Assembly (NCBI GenBank): GCA_011773795.1
Contig: WVWW01000124.1
Coordinates: 20,848-39,401 of the forward strand
Direction of reading: 5' to 3'
Source: Acidobacteriota bacterium
GTDB taxonomy: Bacteria; Acidobacteriota; Polarisedimenticolia; Polarisedimenticolales; Polarisedimenticolaceae
DNA: 18,554 nt
Shown: one piece after another, positions 1-7,287 of the stretch
How the letters are laid out: the number at the start of each line of letters is the position of its first letter
Numbering within the stretch: position 1 is the first letter of the stretch
Translations under genes and position numbers: made by a program
The notes under the pieces: model-generated
What the model was told of the DNA's origin: nothing
Database searches by the model: none
The model's input: only the letters and a program-made list of their open reading frames with translations

Positions 1-529
1 TCGGGCCGAGCGTCTTCACGTGATCGAGCCCGATGCTGACGACGACGCCGACGTCGGCCTCGACCGCGTTGGTCGCGTCGAGCCGGCCGCCGAGCCCGAC
101 CTCCAGCACCGCGGCGTCCATTTCGTGGCGACGGAAGGCCTCGAGCGCCGTCGCGGTGATGACCTCGAAGAACGACGGGTGGGCCTCGAGCGTCCCGTCT
201 TTCCGGGCGGTTTCGATGACGTCACGCATTGCCGCGAGGCTCCGATGCAACTCGCGATCGCCGATGTCCTCCCCGTTCAGGCGGATCCGTTCGTTGGGGC
301 GGACCAGGTGCGGCGAGGTGAACAGCCCCGAGCGCTTGCCCGAGGCGGCGAGCATCGAGTCGAGCATCGCGGCGACGGACCCCTTGCCGTTGGTTCCGGC
401 GACGTGCGCGATGCGGTAGGCCCGCTCGGGCCGCCCCAGCACGTCGAGCAGCCCCTGAATGTTGTCGAGACCCAGCTTGATGCCGAAGTGCTGCAGGCCG
501 TACAGCCAGTCGACCATGTTCTCGGCCAC
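1..529 (-). CDS. folC: Bifunctional folylpolyglutamate/dihydrofolate synthase, N-terminal part (cut by window edge)
   Basis: Cytoplasmic Mur-ligase-type enzyme that adds glutamate to dihydropteroate or folates using ATP. About 176 N-terminal codons are present; the C-terminal part lies beyond base 1. The P-loop GTNGKGS is at residues 45-51, followed by the FolC signatures FTSPHLVRPNERIRLNG and LEVGLGGRLDATN, with SIGLDH near the cut end. The start is GTG at 529 (GTG-GCC-GAG-AAC) because GGAGGAG lies 4 bases upstream; an internal ATG four codons later is less well placed. The gene is transcribed away from the ArnT-like gene, with only 45 bases between the two starts. FolC is often encoded beside accD; here accD is close but on the other strand with a glycosyltransferase between. 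Family assignment is secure. Confidence 0.95.
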   Translation of the reverse strand, partial: MAENMVDWLYGLQHFGIKLGLDNIQGLLDVLGRPERAYRIAHVAGTNGKGSVAAMLDSMLAASGKRSGLFTSPHLVRPNERIRLNGEDIGDRELHRSLAAMRDVIETARKDGTLEAHPSFFEVITATALEAFRRHEMDAAVLEVGLGGRLDATNAVEADVGVVVSIGLDHVKTLGP

Positions 530-551
530 GTCGCTCCTCCTCGCTGCGGCG

Positions 552-558
552 TATGATA
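552..558. promoter_or_regulatory. Possible shared -10 element for folC and the ArnT-like gene
   Basis: TATGATA in the 45-base divergent gap reads TATGAT on the plus strand and TATCAT on the minus strand, so it could act as -10 box in both directions. No convincing -35 box is visible at 16-18 bases on either side. Weak, sequence-only call. Confidence 0.3.
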
Positions 559-574
559 GCGGCTCGCTTTGACG

Positions 575-2191
575 ATGCACGATCGTTCCGAACGGCTGTC
601 CCGCCGCATTGTTCCGGCGGTTTTCGCGTTGTCGCTGCTGTTGCTCGGCATCGGCGCGGCATCCCTCCCGCTATTCGATCCGGACGAGGCGCGATTCGCA
701 CGCACATCGCTGGAGATGCAGCGCAGCGGCGATCTCGTGGTGCCTACCTTCGAGGGGCGGCCGCGGCTCGTCAAACCGCCGTTGCTGCACTGGTTGCAGG
801 CGTCCCTGTTCTCGGTCCTGGGCACGGGAGAATGGGTCGTCCGCCTGCCGTCGATCGGAGCGGCGCTGGCGACCGTGTTGCTTACCGGGTGGGTCACGCG
901 GCGCCGTTTCGGGGAGCAGGGCGCGTTGTGGGCCACGCTGTGCTTGACGACGATGCCGTTGTTCGTCGTGATCGGACGCCAGGGCACGTTGGACGCGTTG
1001 TTGGCCCTTCACATCTGGGCGGTCGTGGCTTACGACCTCGACGTCAATTCCGAAGGCGGCTCGCGACCGGCGTGGCCCTATGGCCTGCTCACCGGACTGG
1101 CGTTCCTGATCAAAGGCCCGGTCGGCGTGGTTCTCCCGCTCCTGATGATGCTCGCGGGCAGGACCGCGTCGGGTCGCGCGGTGGTGCCGAGCTTGCGCGG
1201 CGTCTTCGTCGCTGTTGCCGTGTGGGCGGCGGTCGTCTTGCCTTGGGGGCTCGCCTTCATCGTCCGGATCGGTGGAACCGCCACGACCCTTATTAAAGAA
1301 GAGGTGTGGAGTCGTTTCTTCGCCGGCACGGCCCACGTGGAGCCTTTCTGGTACTACCTGCCGGTGTTACCCCTCGTTTGCCTGCCGTGGATCGCGCCGC
1401 TGCTCTTCGCCCTGGTGCGAACGGTGCGGCTCGCCCGCGATCCCGCTTCCTTGACCGCACGCTATCTGGCAGCCGCGTTCCTCGCCGGTCTCGTTCTGTT
1501 GTCGATCAGCCGGGGCAAGATCCCCAACTACCTCATGCCGCTGCTTCCCGCGATCGCGATGTTGTTGAGTTGGGAGCTCGCGCGCGAGCTCGAACGTCCG
1601 CAGCGTCGCATCCGCTCCGCGAGCCTGCTCGCCGCGACCCTCGGCGCGTTCGCCATCGCGTTCGCCGTCTGGGGCGTGGGGCAGCCGTCGGGCACGCTGC
1701 GCACGGTGGCCGGTGGTGCCGCGGTCGTGTATGGCCTGGCGGCCCTGGGCTCGCTGCCCACCCTCTGGCGCCGGCAGCCGTTGCGTGTCTGGGTCCTGGC
1801 CGCATCGGCCCAGATCGTCGTGCTGTTCGGTGTGGTCGGCTGGGTCGCCCCACAGGTTTCGCAAACGCGCACGACCGCCTGGTTGATCGAGGCGGTCCCA
1901 CAGCTCGCTCAGGGTCGTCCGGTGACCATGGTCGACATGAAACTCCCCAGTTTGACGTGGTATTTGGACCGCATCCCCGTCGAAGTGGAGCTCGATCGAC
2001 TGGCCGAGGTCCTACCCGATCACGAAGGCGGGCTCTTCGTGGTCGACAGGCGCGATTGGGCAAGGGCTCCGGAAGAGCTGGTACGACGTCTACGCACCGT
2101 CGGGCAACAGGGGAAATACCTCGTGTTCGAGCGGCTTCCGGACCCCGAGAGCGAAACGGCCGCGGTTGACGAGGCCGAACCGCCGGGTTAG
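575..2191 (+). CDS. ArnT/PMT-type membrane glycosyltransferase (GT83-like)
   Basis: Polytopic inner-membrane glycosyltransferase of the ArnT/dolichyl-phosphate-mannose-protein mannosyltransferase superfamily, which uses polyprenyl-phosphate sugars as donors and acts on the periplasmic side. 538 residues. After a first hydrophobic segment comes the typical first periplasmic loop: DPDEARFARTSLEMQRSGDL, then the VPTFEGRPRLVKPPLLHW region, with the acidic DPDE pair expected to bind donor and metal. About ten further hydrophobic segments follow, then a soluble C-terminal domain from about residue 430. The start is ATG at 575; an in-frame TTG two codons earlier is possible but not needed. The acceptor (lipid A, protein or other glycan) cannot be read from sequence, and no lipid A-Ara4N genes are nearby, so the name arnT is not justified. 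accD follows after 14 bases and may be co-transcribed. Confidence 0.85.
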   Translation: MHDRSERLSRRIVPAVFALSLLLLGIGAASLPLFDPDEARFARTSLEMQRSGDLVVPTFEGRPRLVKPPLLHWLQASLFSVLGTGEWVVRLPSIGAALATVLLTGWVTRRRFGEQGALWATLCLTTMPLFVVIGRQGTLDALLALHIWAVVAYDLDVNSEGGSRPAWPYGLLTGLAFLIKGPVGVVLPLLMMLAGRTASGRAVVPSLRGVFVAVAVWAAVVLPWGLAFIVRIGGTATTLIKEEVWSRFFAGTAHVEPFWYYLPVLPLVCLPWIAPLLFALVRTVRLARDPASLTARYLAAAFLAGLVLLSISRGKIPNYLMPLLPAIAMLLSWELARELERPQRRIRSASLLAATLGAFAIAFAVWGVGQPSGTLRTVAGGAAVVYGLAALGSLPTLWRRQPLRVWVLAASAQIVVLFGVVGWVAPQVSQTRTTAWLIEAVPQLAQGRPVTMVDMKLPSLTWYLDRIPVEVELDRLAEVLPDHEGGLFVVDRRDWARAPEELVRRLRTVGQQGKYLVFERLPDPESETAAVDEAEPPG

Positions 2192-2205
2192 CTTGGCCGC
2201 ACGCC

Positions 2206-3072
2206 ATGGCCTGGTTCAAGAAGGAAAAGACCCCCAAGCAGCGCGCGACCGAGCGCCGGCTCAAGATGCCCGAAGGGCTCTGGGTCAAGTGCCTCGCGTG
2301 CAAGGAGATGGTCTACAAGAAGGAGGTCGCCCTCAACGCCAACGTCTGTCCGAAGTGCAACTACCACTTCCGCATCAGCGCGCGGGATCGATTGGGGATG
2401 TTGCTCGACGAGGGGCAGTACGAGGAGTTCGACGCCGACATCGCACCGAAGGACGCTCTGGAGTTCTTTGACTCCAAAAAGTACTCCGACCGCATCAAGG
2501 ACTACCAGAAGCGCACCGGCATGAAGGACGCGCTCGTCTCCTGCACGGGGAAGCTCGGCGGCCGGCCGGTCGTGGTCGCGGTGATGGAATACGGGTTCAT
2601 GGGCGGATCGATGGGCAGCGTCGTCGGCGAGAAGGTCACGCGCTGCGCGGAACGCGCCCTGGAGGAAAGTGCACCTCTGATCGTCGTGTCCTGCTCCGGC
2701 GGGGCGCGTATGCAGGAAGGCGCGCTCTCCTTGATGCAGATGGCCAAGATCTCCGCCGCCCTGGCGCGGCTCGACGAGGCGGGATTGCCTTACATCTCGA
2801 TCCTGACCGACCCGACGACCGGTGGCGTGACCGCATCGTTCGCCATGCTCGGCGATCTCAACATCGCCGAGCCCCGTGCGTTGATCGGTTTCGCCGGCCC
2901 ACGCGTGATCGAGCAGACGATCAAGCAGCAGCTCCCCGAAGGCTTCCAGCGCAGCGAGTTCCTCGTGGAGCACGGCATGCTGGACATGGTCGTGGAGCGC
3001 GCGCGGATGCGCGAGGTGCTGATCCAGTGCCTGGAGTTCATGACACCCGTCGAGGCCGCCGCCCGCGAATAA
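2206..3072 (+). CDS. accD: Acetyl-CoA carboxylase carboxyltransferase subunit beta
   Basis: Transfers the carboxyl group from carboxybiotin to acetyl-CoA to make malonyl-CoA, in complex with AccA; first committed step of fatty acid synthesis, cytoplasmic. 288 residues, the usual length for a bacterial AccD. It has the N-terminal C4 zinc ribbon (C29-x2-C32 and C48-x2-C51) and the crotonase-like carboxyltransferase core with the MGGSMGSVVGEK, SCSGGARMQEG and DPTTGGVTASFA motifs, then FAGPRVIEQTI near the end. The ATG at 2206 has no clear Shine-Dalgarno; it lies 14 bases after the glycosyltransferase stop, so translation may depend on coupling. The stop codon touches the palindromic element at 3073. 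Confidence 0.98.
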   Translation: MAWFKKEKTPKQRATERRLKMPEGLWVKCLACKEMVYKKEVALNANVCPKCNYHFRISARDRLGMLLDEGQYEEFDADIAPKDALEFFDSKKYSDRIKDYQKRTGMKDALVSCTGKLGGRPVVVAVMEYGFMGGSMGSVVGEKVTRCAERALEESAPLIVVSCSGGARMQEGALSLMQMAKISAALARLDEAGLPYISILTDPTTGGVTASFAMLGDLNIAEPRALIGFAGPRVIEQTIKQQLPEGFQRSEFLVEHGMLDMVVERARMREVLIQCLEFMTPVEAAARE

Positions 3073-3163
3073 TGGGGTCAAGTCTTGGCATGAGACAAAC
3101 GCCGGGGATCTGCCGGCAGGACCGCCGGGCTTGAGTTGTGTCTCATGCCAAGACTTGACCCCA
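3073..3163. repeat. REP/MITE-like palindromic element with 25-bp perfect inverted arms
   Basis: Two perfectly complementary 25-base arms (3073-3097 and 3139-3163) begin TGGGGTCAAGTCTTGGCATG and flank a 41-base GC-rich centre. The centre contains a small inner palindrome, CTGCCGGCAG (3110-3119). The left arm starts on the base after the accD stop codon. Ends of the GGGGTCAAGTCTTG type are, from general knowledge, common as dispersed palindromes linked to IS200/IS605-like REP transposases in many bacterial phyla; no transposase is present here, so this would be a non-autonomous copy. As RNA it would form a very strong hairpin and could protect or end the accD message, though no T-run follows. 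Confidence 0.75.
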
Positions 3164-3223
3164 AATCGATGCAACCAAAATCCGGCTCGTGCGTAATCTA
3201 AGACGGGAGGAGCCGTTCCTTCC

Positions 3224-3281
3224 GAAGACGGCCTCCGGTAGTGAGAATACTGCCCCTCTTCCTGCTTCCGGAGGCGTCTTC
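3224..3281. repeat. Imperfect stem-loop at the 3' end of the cobalamin adenosyltransferase gene
   Basis: GAAGACGGCCTCCGG (3224-3238) pairs with CCGGAGGCGTCTTC (3268-3281) with a single bulged G, giving about 14 paired bases around a loop of about 29 bases. The minus-strand stop codon of the adenosyltransferase (3280-3282) lies in the arm. It may mark the end of that transcript, but no U-run follows on the minus strand, so an intrinsic terminator is not supported. The rest of the gap (3164-3223) shows nothing recognisable. Confidence 0.45.
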
Positions 3282-3843
3282 AGCTTCTCGAATCCCAGCA
3301 AACGTCGTCGATGCCCTTGCGCTTGTTCTCGAAGCGCGCCATCACGAACAACGCGTCGGACAGCCGGTTGAGGTAGCGTACCGTCTCCGAGCCGACAGTT
3401 TCTTCCTCGGCGAGAGCCACGACGAGCCGTTCGGCACGCCGGCACACGGTCCTCGCGACGTGCAGGTGCGCCGCACCGATCGAACCGCCGGGGAGGATGA
3501 AGTTTTCGAGCGGCCCGACCTCGACCGTGAGCCGGTCGAGGATTCCCTCGAGGGCCTCGACGTGGTGCGGTTCGATCCGGGGGACCGGGAGCGTCTTCTT
3601 GTCTTCCTCGAGGATGCATAGATCGGACCCGAGGTGGAAGAGCTCGTTCTGGATCTTGGACAGCGGCTCGACCAGCCCGGGATCCAGCCCCGAAGCCAGG
3701 GCGACCCCGATCACCGAGTTGAGTTCGTCGACCGTGCCGTACGCAGCGATCCGCGGGGAGGTCTTGGAGACCTTCTGGCCGCCACCCAGCCGGGTCGATC
3801 CGGAGTCGCCCTGTTTCGTGTAGATCTTGGTGATGCGGGGCAC
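3280..3843 (-). CDS. pduO: PduO-type cob(I)alamin adenosyltransferase
   Basis: Cytoplasmic enzyme that transfers the 5'-deoxyadenosyl group of ATP to cob(I)alamin or cob(I)yrinate diamide, making adenosylcobalamin. 187 residues, normal for the trimeric PduO family. It has the N-terminal ATP-binding signature TKQGDSGSTRLGG, then RIAAYGTVDELNS, the FILPGG loop, ARTVCRRAER and the closing YLNRLSDALFVMAR helix, all hallmarks of the family. The start is GTG at 3843, 8 bases after the stop of the response-regulator-like gene, without a visible Shine-Dalgarno; the two genes are probably one transcript. No other cobalamin gene is in the window, so it may serve salvaged B12 for an AdoCbl-dependent enzyme elsewhere. 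This is the PduO type, not the CobA/BtuR type. Confidence 0.95.
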   Translation of the reverse strand: MPRITKIYTKQGDSGSTRLGGGQKVSKTSPRIAAYGTVDELNSVIGVALASGLDPGLVEPLSKIQNELFHLGSDLCILEEDKKTLPVPRIEPHHVEALEGILDRLTVEVGPLENFILPGGSIGAAHLHVARTVCRRAERLVVALAEEETVGSETVRYLNRLSDALFVMARFENKRKGIDDVCWDSRS

Positions 3844-3851
3844 TCGAGGGC

Positions 3852-4559
3852 CTACTTTTCGGAGCGGGTCGGCGAGCTCTTGCTCGGGTCGTCGCTCAGC
3901 AGGGCGTCGAGCCGTTCCACGATGTCGAATTCATCGTCGGATGGCTCGGCGGGAGAGGCCTGTGGGGCCGACTCTTCGGTCGGCGGATCCGTAGGGACTT
4001 CCGCCGCCAGGTTGCTGGTGTCGATTTCCATCGTCGCGCCCGGATCGGGCCGCACAGGGGGCGGCATCCCCGGCGGTCCCCCGGCGGGCCGGTCAGCGAC
4101 GGGAACCTCTTCGGCCAGTGGCGCCGTGTCGATCTCCATCTCGGCGGCCGAATCCTGGGCCGCGGCGGCGCGCGCTTCGGCGTAGTCCCGAAGCGACGTC
4201 TCGAGTGTGGAGATCAGATCCTCGTCGGTGATGGGCTTCTCGAGATAGGCGTCGCAGGAGTACAGGTGCATGGCCTGGTGGCGGTAGCGTCGCCCCTTGT
4301 ACACCGATGTCGCGATCATGACGGCGCAGCGTGCGCCGTGCGGTGTGTTCTTCAGCTCCTGGCAGACCTCGAAGCCGTGCCGTTTGGGCAGCATGGCTTC
4401 GATGATCACGGCACCGGGCTCGATCTCATGGAATCGTTCGATCCCGGCCTGGCCGTCCTTCGCGACCTCAACGCGGTAGCCTGCATCCTCCAGCGGCTTT
4501 CGCATGCGCTCGATACTACGGGGCTCGTAGTCGATGATGAGTATCGTATAATCCGCCAT
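3852..4559 (-). CDS. Atypical response-regulator receiver protein with Glu at the phosphorylation site and a repeated disordered tail
   Basis: 235 residues. Residues 4-125 form a CheY-like receiver domain: ILIIDYEP at the first strand, MLPKRHGFEVCQELK after the third, IATS before the fourth and YLEKP at the fifth. The conserved Thr84 and Lys108 are kept, but the phospho-acceptor Asp is Glu54 (VIIEAMLP) and the second acidic-pocket residue is Tyr11 (DYEP instead of DDEP). Such substitutions usually mean a receiver that is not phosphorylated and may be locked in an active-like state. The tail (126-235) is rich in Pro, Ala and acids, with a 13-residue motif occurring twice (MEIDTAPLAEEVP at 141-153, MEIDTSNLAAEVP at 177-189) and an acidic end (DDEFDIVERLDALLSDD). 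There is no DNA-binding or enzymatic output domain; it probably works by protein contacts. It precedes the adenosyltransferase by 8 bases. ATG start at 4559; no strong Shine-Dalgarno. Partner unknown. Confidence 0.85.
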   Translation of the reverse strand: MADYTILIIDYEPRSIERMRKPLEDAGYRVEVAKDGQAGIERFHEIEPGAVIIEAMLPKRHGFEVCQELKNTPHGARCAVMIATSVYKGRRYRHQAMHLYSCDAYLEKPITDEDLISTLETSLRDYAEARAAAAQDSAAEMEIDTAPLAEEVPVADRPAGGPPGMPPPVRPDPGATMEIDTSNLAAEVPTDPPTEESAPQASPAEPSDDEFDIVERLDALLSDDPSKSSPTRSEK

Positions 4560-4700
4560 ACTCGCCCTGGCGTAGCCTCTAAGCCGCTGAAAGGCAATCG
4601 TTTATGTTCGTTTTTTCCGACAAGGAACCCGTGGGCGCGTCGGTCCTATCGCACCGCAGAATAGACTCCTTCGATGACCCGCGCAAGTCAAGCGGCGTCG

Positions 4701-4709
4701 TGCTAAACC
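4701..4709 (+). promoter_or_regulatory. Possible extended -10 promoter giving a leaderless tldD mRNA
   Basis: TGC-TAAACC is an extended -10 type sequence ending six bases before the GTG start of the TldD gene at 4716. Transcription would then begin on or next to the start codon, which fits the lack of any Shine-Dalgarno. No good -35 box is seen. The rest of the 156-base divergent gap (4560-4715) shows no other clear signal. Confidence 0.4.
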
Positions 4710-4715
4710 GTCCAA

Positions 4716-5996
4716 GTGCTTGATCAACAATGGGATGGAGCGATTCGTGACTTTCTGGAGCGGACCCGACCGACCACCGTCTTCGTCGAGCGGCGGGAGG
4801 ATCTGACCGTCGTCGGGGAAACCGCAGGTTATCCCACGACCAGTCACACAATCTGGACCGGCGCCTGCGTCGAACGACCCGAACAACCCCTTACCTTCCA
4901 TTCCGACCTGAAGCCGGACCAGCTGGCCGACCTGGTCTCCGGGGAGTCGCCGGTCGAGACGGCCCGGCACGGGACCGATCCGCTGTGGCTCGACGCCGGC
5001 CCTGCAGTCGCGACGCTCGGCGGGGCGATCGTGGAGGCACAGAAGAGGCTTCCCGACGCACGGGTCACGGCGCGTTGGGTCGAGTTCCGGCAGGAGGTCA
5101 AGATTGGTGGAAAAGGTCTATTTTTTGCAGACTGTCGTTCCATGCGGCGGCTACGCCTCGACGCGGTCGCGGGGCGAAACGGCCGTCACGCCCGTGCCGC
5201 GGTGGAGTGCGTCGTCCGCGATGAAGGCAATTACATTTCTTCTCTTCTCGCCGAGCTGGGAGAGCGCGTCGAAGCCCGCCTGGAGGCCATCGACCCGCCT
5301 TCCGGGAGGACGCGGGTCGTTTTTGCACCCGCGGTCGGCGGGATCTGGATTCACGAGTTGGTAGGCCATGCGGCGGAGGCGGACGTGGTGCGACGCGGGG
5401 CGTCCTGGCTGACCCCGGACGTCAATGGGTTGGACGACCGGCTGACCGTCATCGACGATCCGAGACGCGCACGCGCATCCTGGAACGTGGACGACGAGGG
5501 CACGACGCCTCGCCCGGTTGCACTCATCCGCGAGGGGCGTCCGAGGGAGTACCTGCATTCCGTGCGGACCGCGTCCGAGTCCGGCGAGCAGCCGACCGGT
5601 CACGGTCGACGCAGCAGCTATCGTGAAGCGATCCTGCCGCGCATGGGGTGTACGTTCATCGCGAACGGAGACGACGATCCCGACGAGATCTTACAAAACG
5701 TCCAGCAGGGTGTTTACGTGCGACGCATGGAGTCGGCGCATACGGACCCGCGAACCGGACGCGCGTTGTTTCGCGTGACCGATGCGGACCGCATCGTTGA
5801 CGGTCGGCTCGACGTGGCGCTGAAACCGTTCTTGCTCGAAACCGTTGGCAGGCAAGCCCTTGCGGCGATCGAGTCCATCGGGAACGACCTTGCATTCGAC
5901 CGTTGCATTGGCAGTTGTCATCGACAGGGTCAACCCCTATCCACCAGCGTCGGCGCGCCGACAATTTGCACAGGGTTGATGACGGTGCGCATCTAA
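4716..5996 (+). CDS. tldD: TldD-like zinc metalloprotease subunit
   Basis: Member of the TldD/PmbA (modulator of DNA gyrase) family. In E. coli TldD and TldE form a heterodimeric peptidase that trims unfolded peptides, including the microcin B17 precursor and the CcdA antitoxin. 426 residues, slightly shorter than E. coli TldD. The zinc motif HELVGH (about residues 213-218) sits in GGIWIHELVGHAAEAD, and the C-terminal block GSCHRQGQPLSTSVGAPT provides the Cys (about residue 400) expected as third metal ligand. A VDDEGTTPRP block, equivalent to the family's DDEG loop, lies between. It therefore looks catalytically complete. The start is GTG at 4716 with no Shine-Dalgarno but a -10-like box six bases upstream. 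The TldE-like gene follows after about 60 bases. The substrate is unknown and no obvious small precursor peptide is seen nearby. Confidence 0.9.
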   Translation: MLDQQWDGAIRDFLERTRPTTVFVERREDLTVVGETAGYPTTSHTIWTGACVERPEQPLTFHSDLKPDQLADLVSGESPVETARHGTDPLWLDAGPAVATLGGAIVEAQKRLPDARVTARWVEFRQEVKIGGKGLFFADCRSMRRLRLDAVAGRNGRHARAAVECVVRDEGNYISSLLAELGERVEARLEAIDPPSGRTRVVFAPAVGGIWIHELVGHAAEADVVRRGASWLTPDVNGLDDRLTVIDDPRRARASWNVDDEGTTPRPVALIREGRPREYLHSVRTASESGEQPTGHGRRSSYREAILPRMGCTFIANGDDDPDEILQNVQQGVYVRRMESAHTDPRTGRALFRVTDADRIVDGRLDVALKPFLLETVGRQALAAIESIGNDLAFDRCIGSCHRQGQPLSTSVGAPTICTGLMTVRI

Positions 5997-6056
5997 AAAA
6001 AATTGACGCGGCAACCCTCGATGACAAGGGATCAGGGGTTGGAGACGAGCGTACTC

Positions 6057-7274
6057 ATGTCAGGTTTCGACGAGCGGAAAGAGGGTACCGGGGATTCGGT
6101 CGAGACCGTCGCCGATCTCCTTGAAAAAACGTCGCGCGATCACGGCGGCGGACCGGTGGAGTACTTCCACCGCAGTTCTAGGTCACTCCGTCTGTCATGG
6201 AACTGCTCGTCGGGCGAGGTCGACGCGAGGCGCGGCACCGAGGAAGGCGGGGCGCTGCGCTGGCTCGATCCGCGACGCGACTGCGTCGGCTTTGCCGCCT
6301 CCAGCGGCGATGTGCTCGCTTCCCTGGTCGCCTGTCGAACGATCTCGGCCGAAACGCCCGAGACACCGGTCGACGCGTGCCCCTGGAACACGGCAGCAGA
6401 GCCCATCGACGACATCGATGCACCGGCGAAGCTGCCGTCGCCGGAGGAGATGGAACTGTGGCTCCGCGCGAACACCCCGGAAACGGCCGAGTCGGCCTGG
6501 ATCGAGGCGGGATGCACCTGCGAGGCCTGGTCGACAGGGCGCGCGACGGTCCAGACGCGCTCCCGCACCCGCGTCTGGGCCCTTTGGATGCCTGAAAACG
6601 ATCCAAGACCGATGTTTCTTGCCGCACGCTGCTGGCGCGAATGGCTCGGCCAGGACGTTGCCGCCGCATGGGCCGACCGTGATCCGGGTTCACCCCGTGA
6701 CGCGTCGTGGCCGGACGACGCGAAGGTCGTTTTTTCACCCGAAACGAGCGCCTTCGTCGGGCGAGCTCTGGTCGGGGCCCTGCACGGCCCTGACGCCGAG
6801 CTCGGCTTCAAGGTGGGCTCGGGCTGGGTCGTCCGGAGTAACGCCGATCCCGCCACCAGTCTGTTCGGATCGGTCTCCGACGACGCGGGATTCCCACCAC
6901 CGGCGGGCGTTCTCGCCGATGGGCGCCATGTCGTGGGTAATTGGGTGGGACCGGGGAACCTACGACGCGGTTCCTTCCGAGATTTGCCCGAATCGAAACC
7001 GGTTTGTCTGGAAATCGACCCTCCACGGATCGATCCACCGAAACGATCGGTCTGGGTGAGCCGGCTGAGCCTCCACCCGGCCGAGGACGGCTGGCTCGTC
7101 GAGCTCCACGGCCGTCAGTACCCCGACGGTGCCTCCTTTCGCCCGCGTTGGGCACACGTTCGACCGCAAAGGATCGTGGAGAGTTGCCTGGGAGGCATCG
7201 GCCCGGGGCGGACCAGCCACCATGGGACGATCTCACCATCGCTCGTCTTCGATGCCTGGTTGTTCAAGGGATAA
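6057..7274 (+). CDS. Divergent TldE/PmbA-like protein, probable partner of TldD
   Basis: 405 residues from ATG 6057, which has GGAG 12 bases upstream; ATG 6021 and TTG 6003 are in-frame alternatives without better ribosome sites. I call it TldE-like from position after tldD and the order of weak family features. These are an N-terminal alpha/beta segment starting ADLLEKTSRDHG, a block VFSPETSAFVGRALVGALHG like the helix before the TldE inhibitor/lid region, then SDDAGFPPPAGVLADG, which resembles the DDEG-x-x-T loop, and a C-terminal beta-rich part. There is no HExxxH motif, as in true TldE, which has no catalytic metal. Similarity is faint, with unusually many Trp and Pro in the middle. It lies 13 bases from the converging amgK-like gene. 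If not TldE, it is an unknown protein co-expressed with TldD. Confidence 0.6.
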   Translation: MSGFDERKEGTGDSVETVADLLEKTSRDHGGGPVEYFHRSSRSLRLSWNCSSGEVDARRGTEEGGALRWLDPRRDCVGFAASSGDVLASLVACRTISAETPETPVDACPWNTAAEPIDDIDAPAKLPSPEEMELWLRANTPETAESAWIEAGCTCEAWSTGRATVQTRSRTRVWALWMPENDPRPMFLAARCWREWLGQDVAAAWADRDPGSPRDASWPDDAKVVFSPETSAFVGRALVGALHGPDAELGFKVGSGWVVRSNADPATSLFGSVSDDAGFPPPAGVLADGRHVVGNWVGPGNLRRGSFRDLPESKPVCLEIDPPRIDPPKRSVWVSRLSLHPAEDGWLVELHGRQYPDGASFRPRWAHVRPQRIVESCLGGIGPGRTSHHGTISPSLVFDAWLFKG

Positions 7275-7287
7275 GGACCAGGGTTGG

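Noticed and set aside
3143..3619. Minus-strand 158-codon frame covering the palindrome and part of the adenosyltransferase gene
   Set aside because: Different frame from the conserved adenosyltransferase; the sequence is Arg/Pro-rich shadow material.
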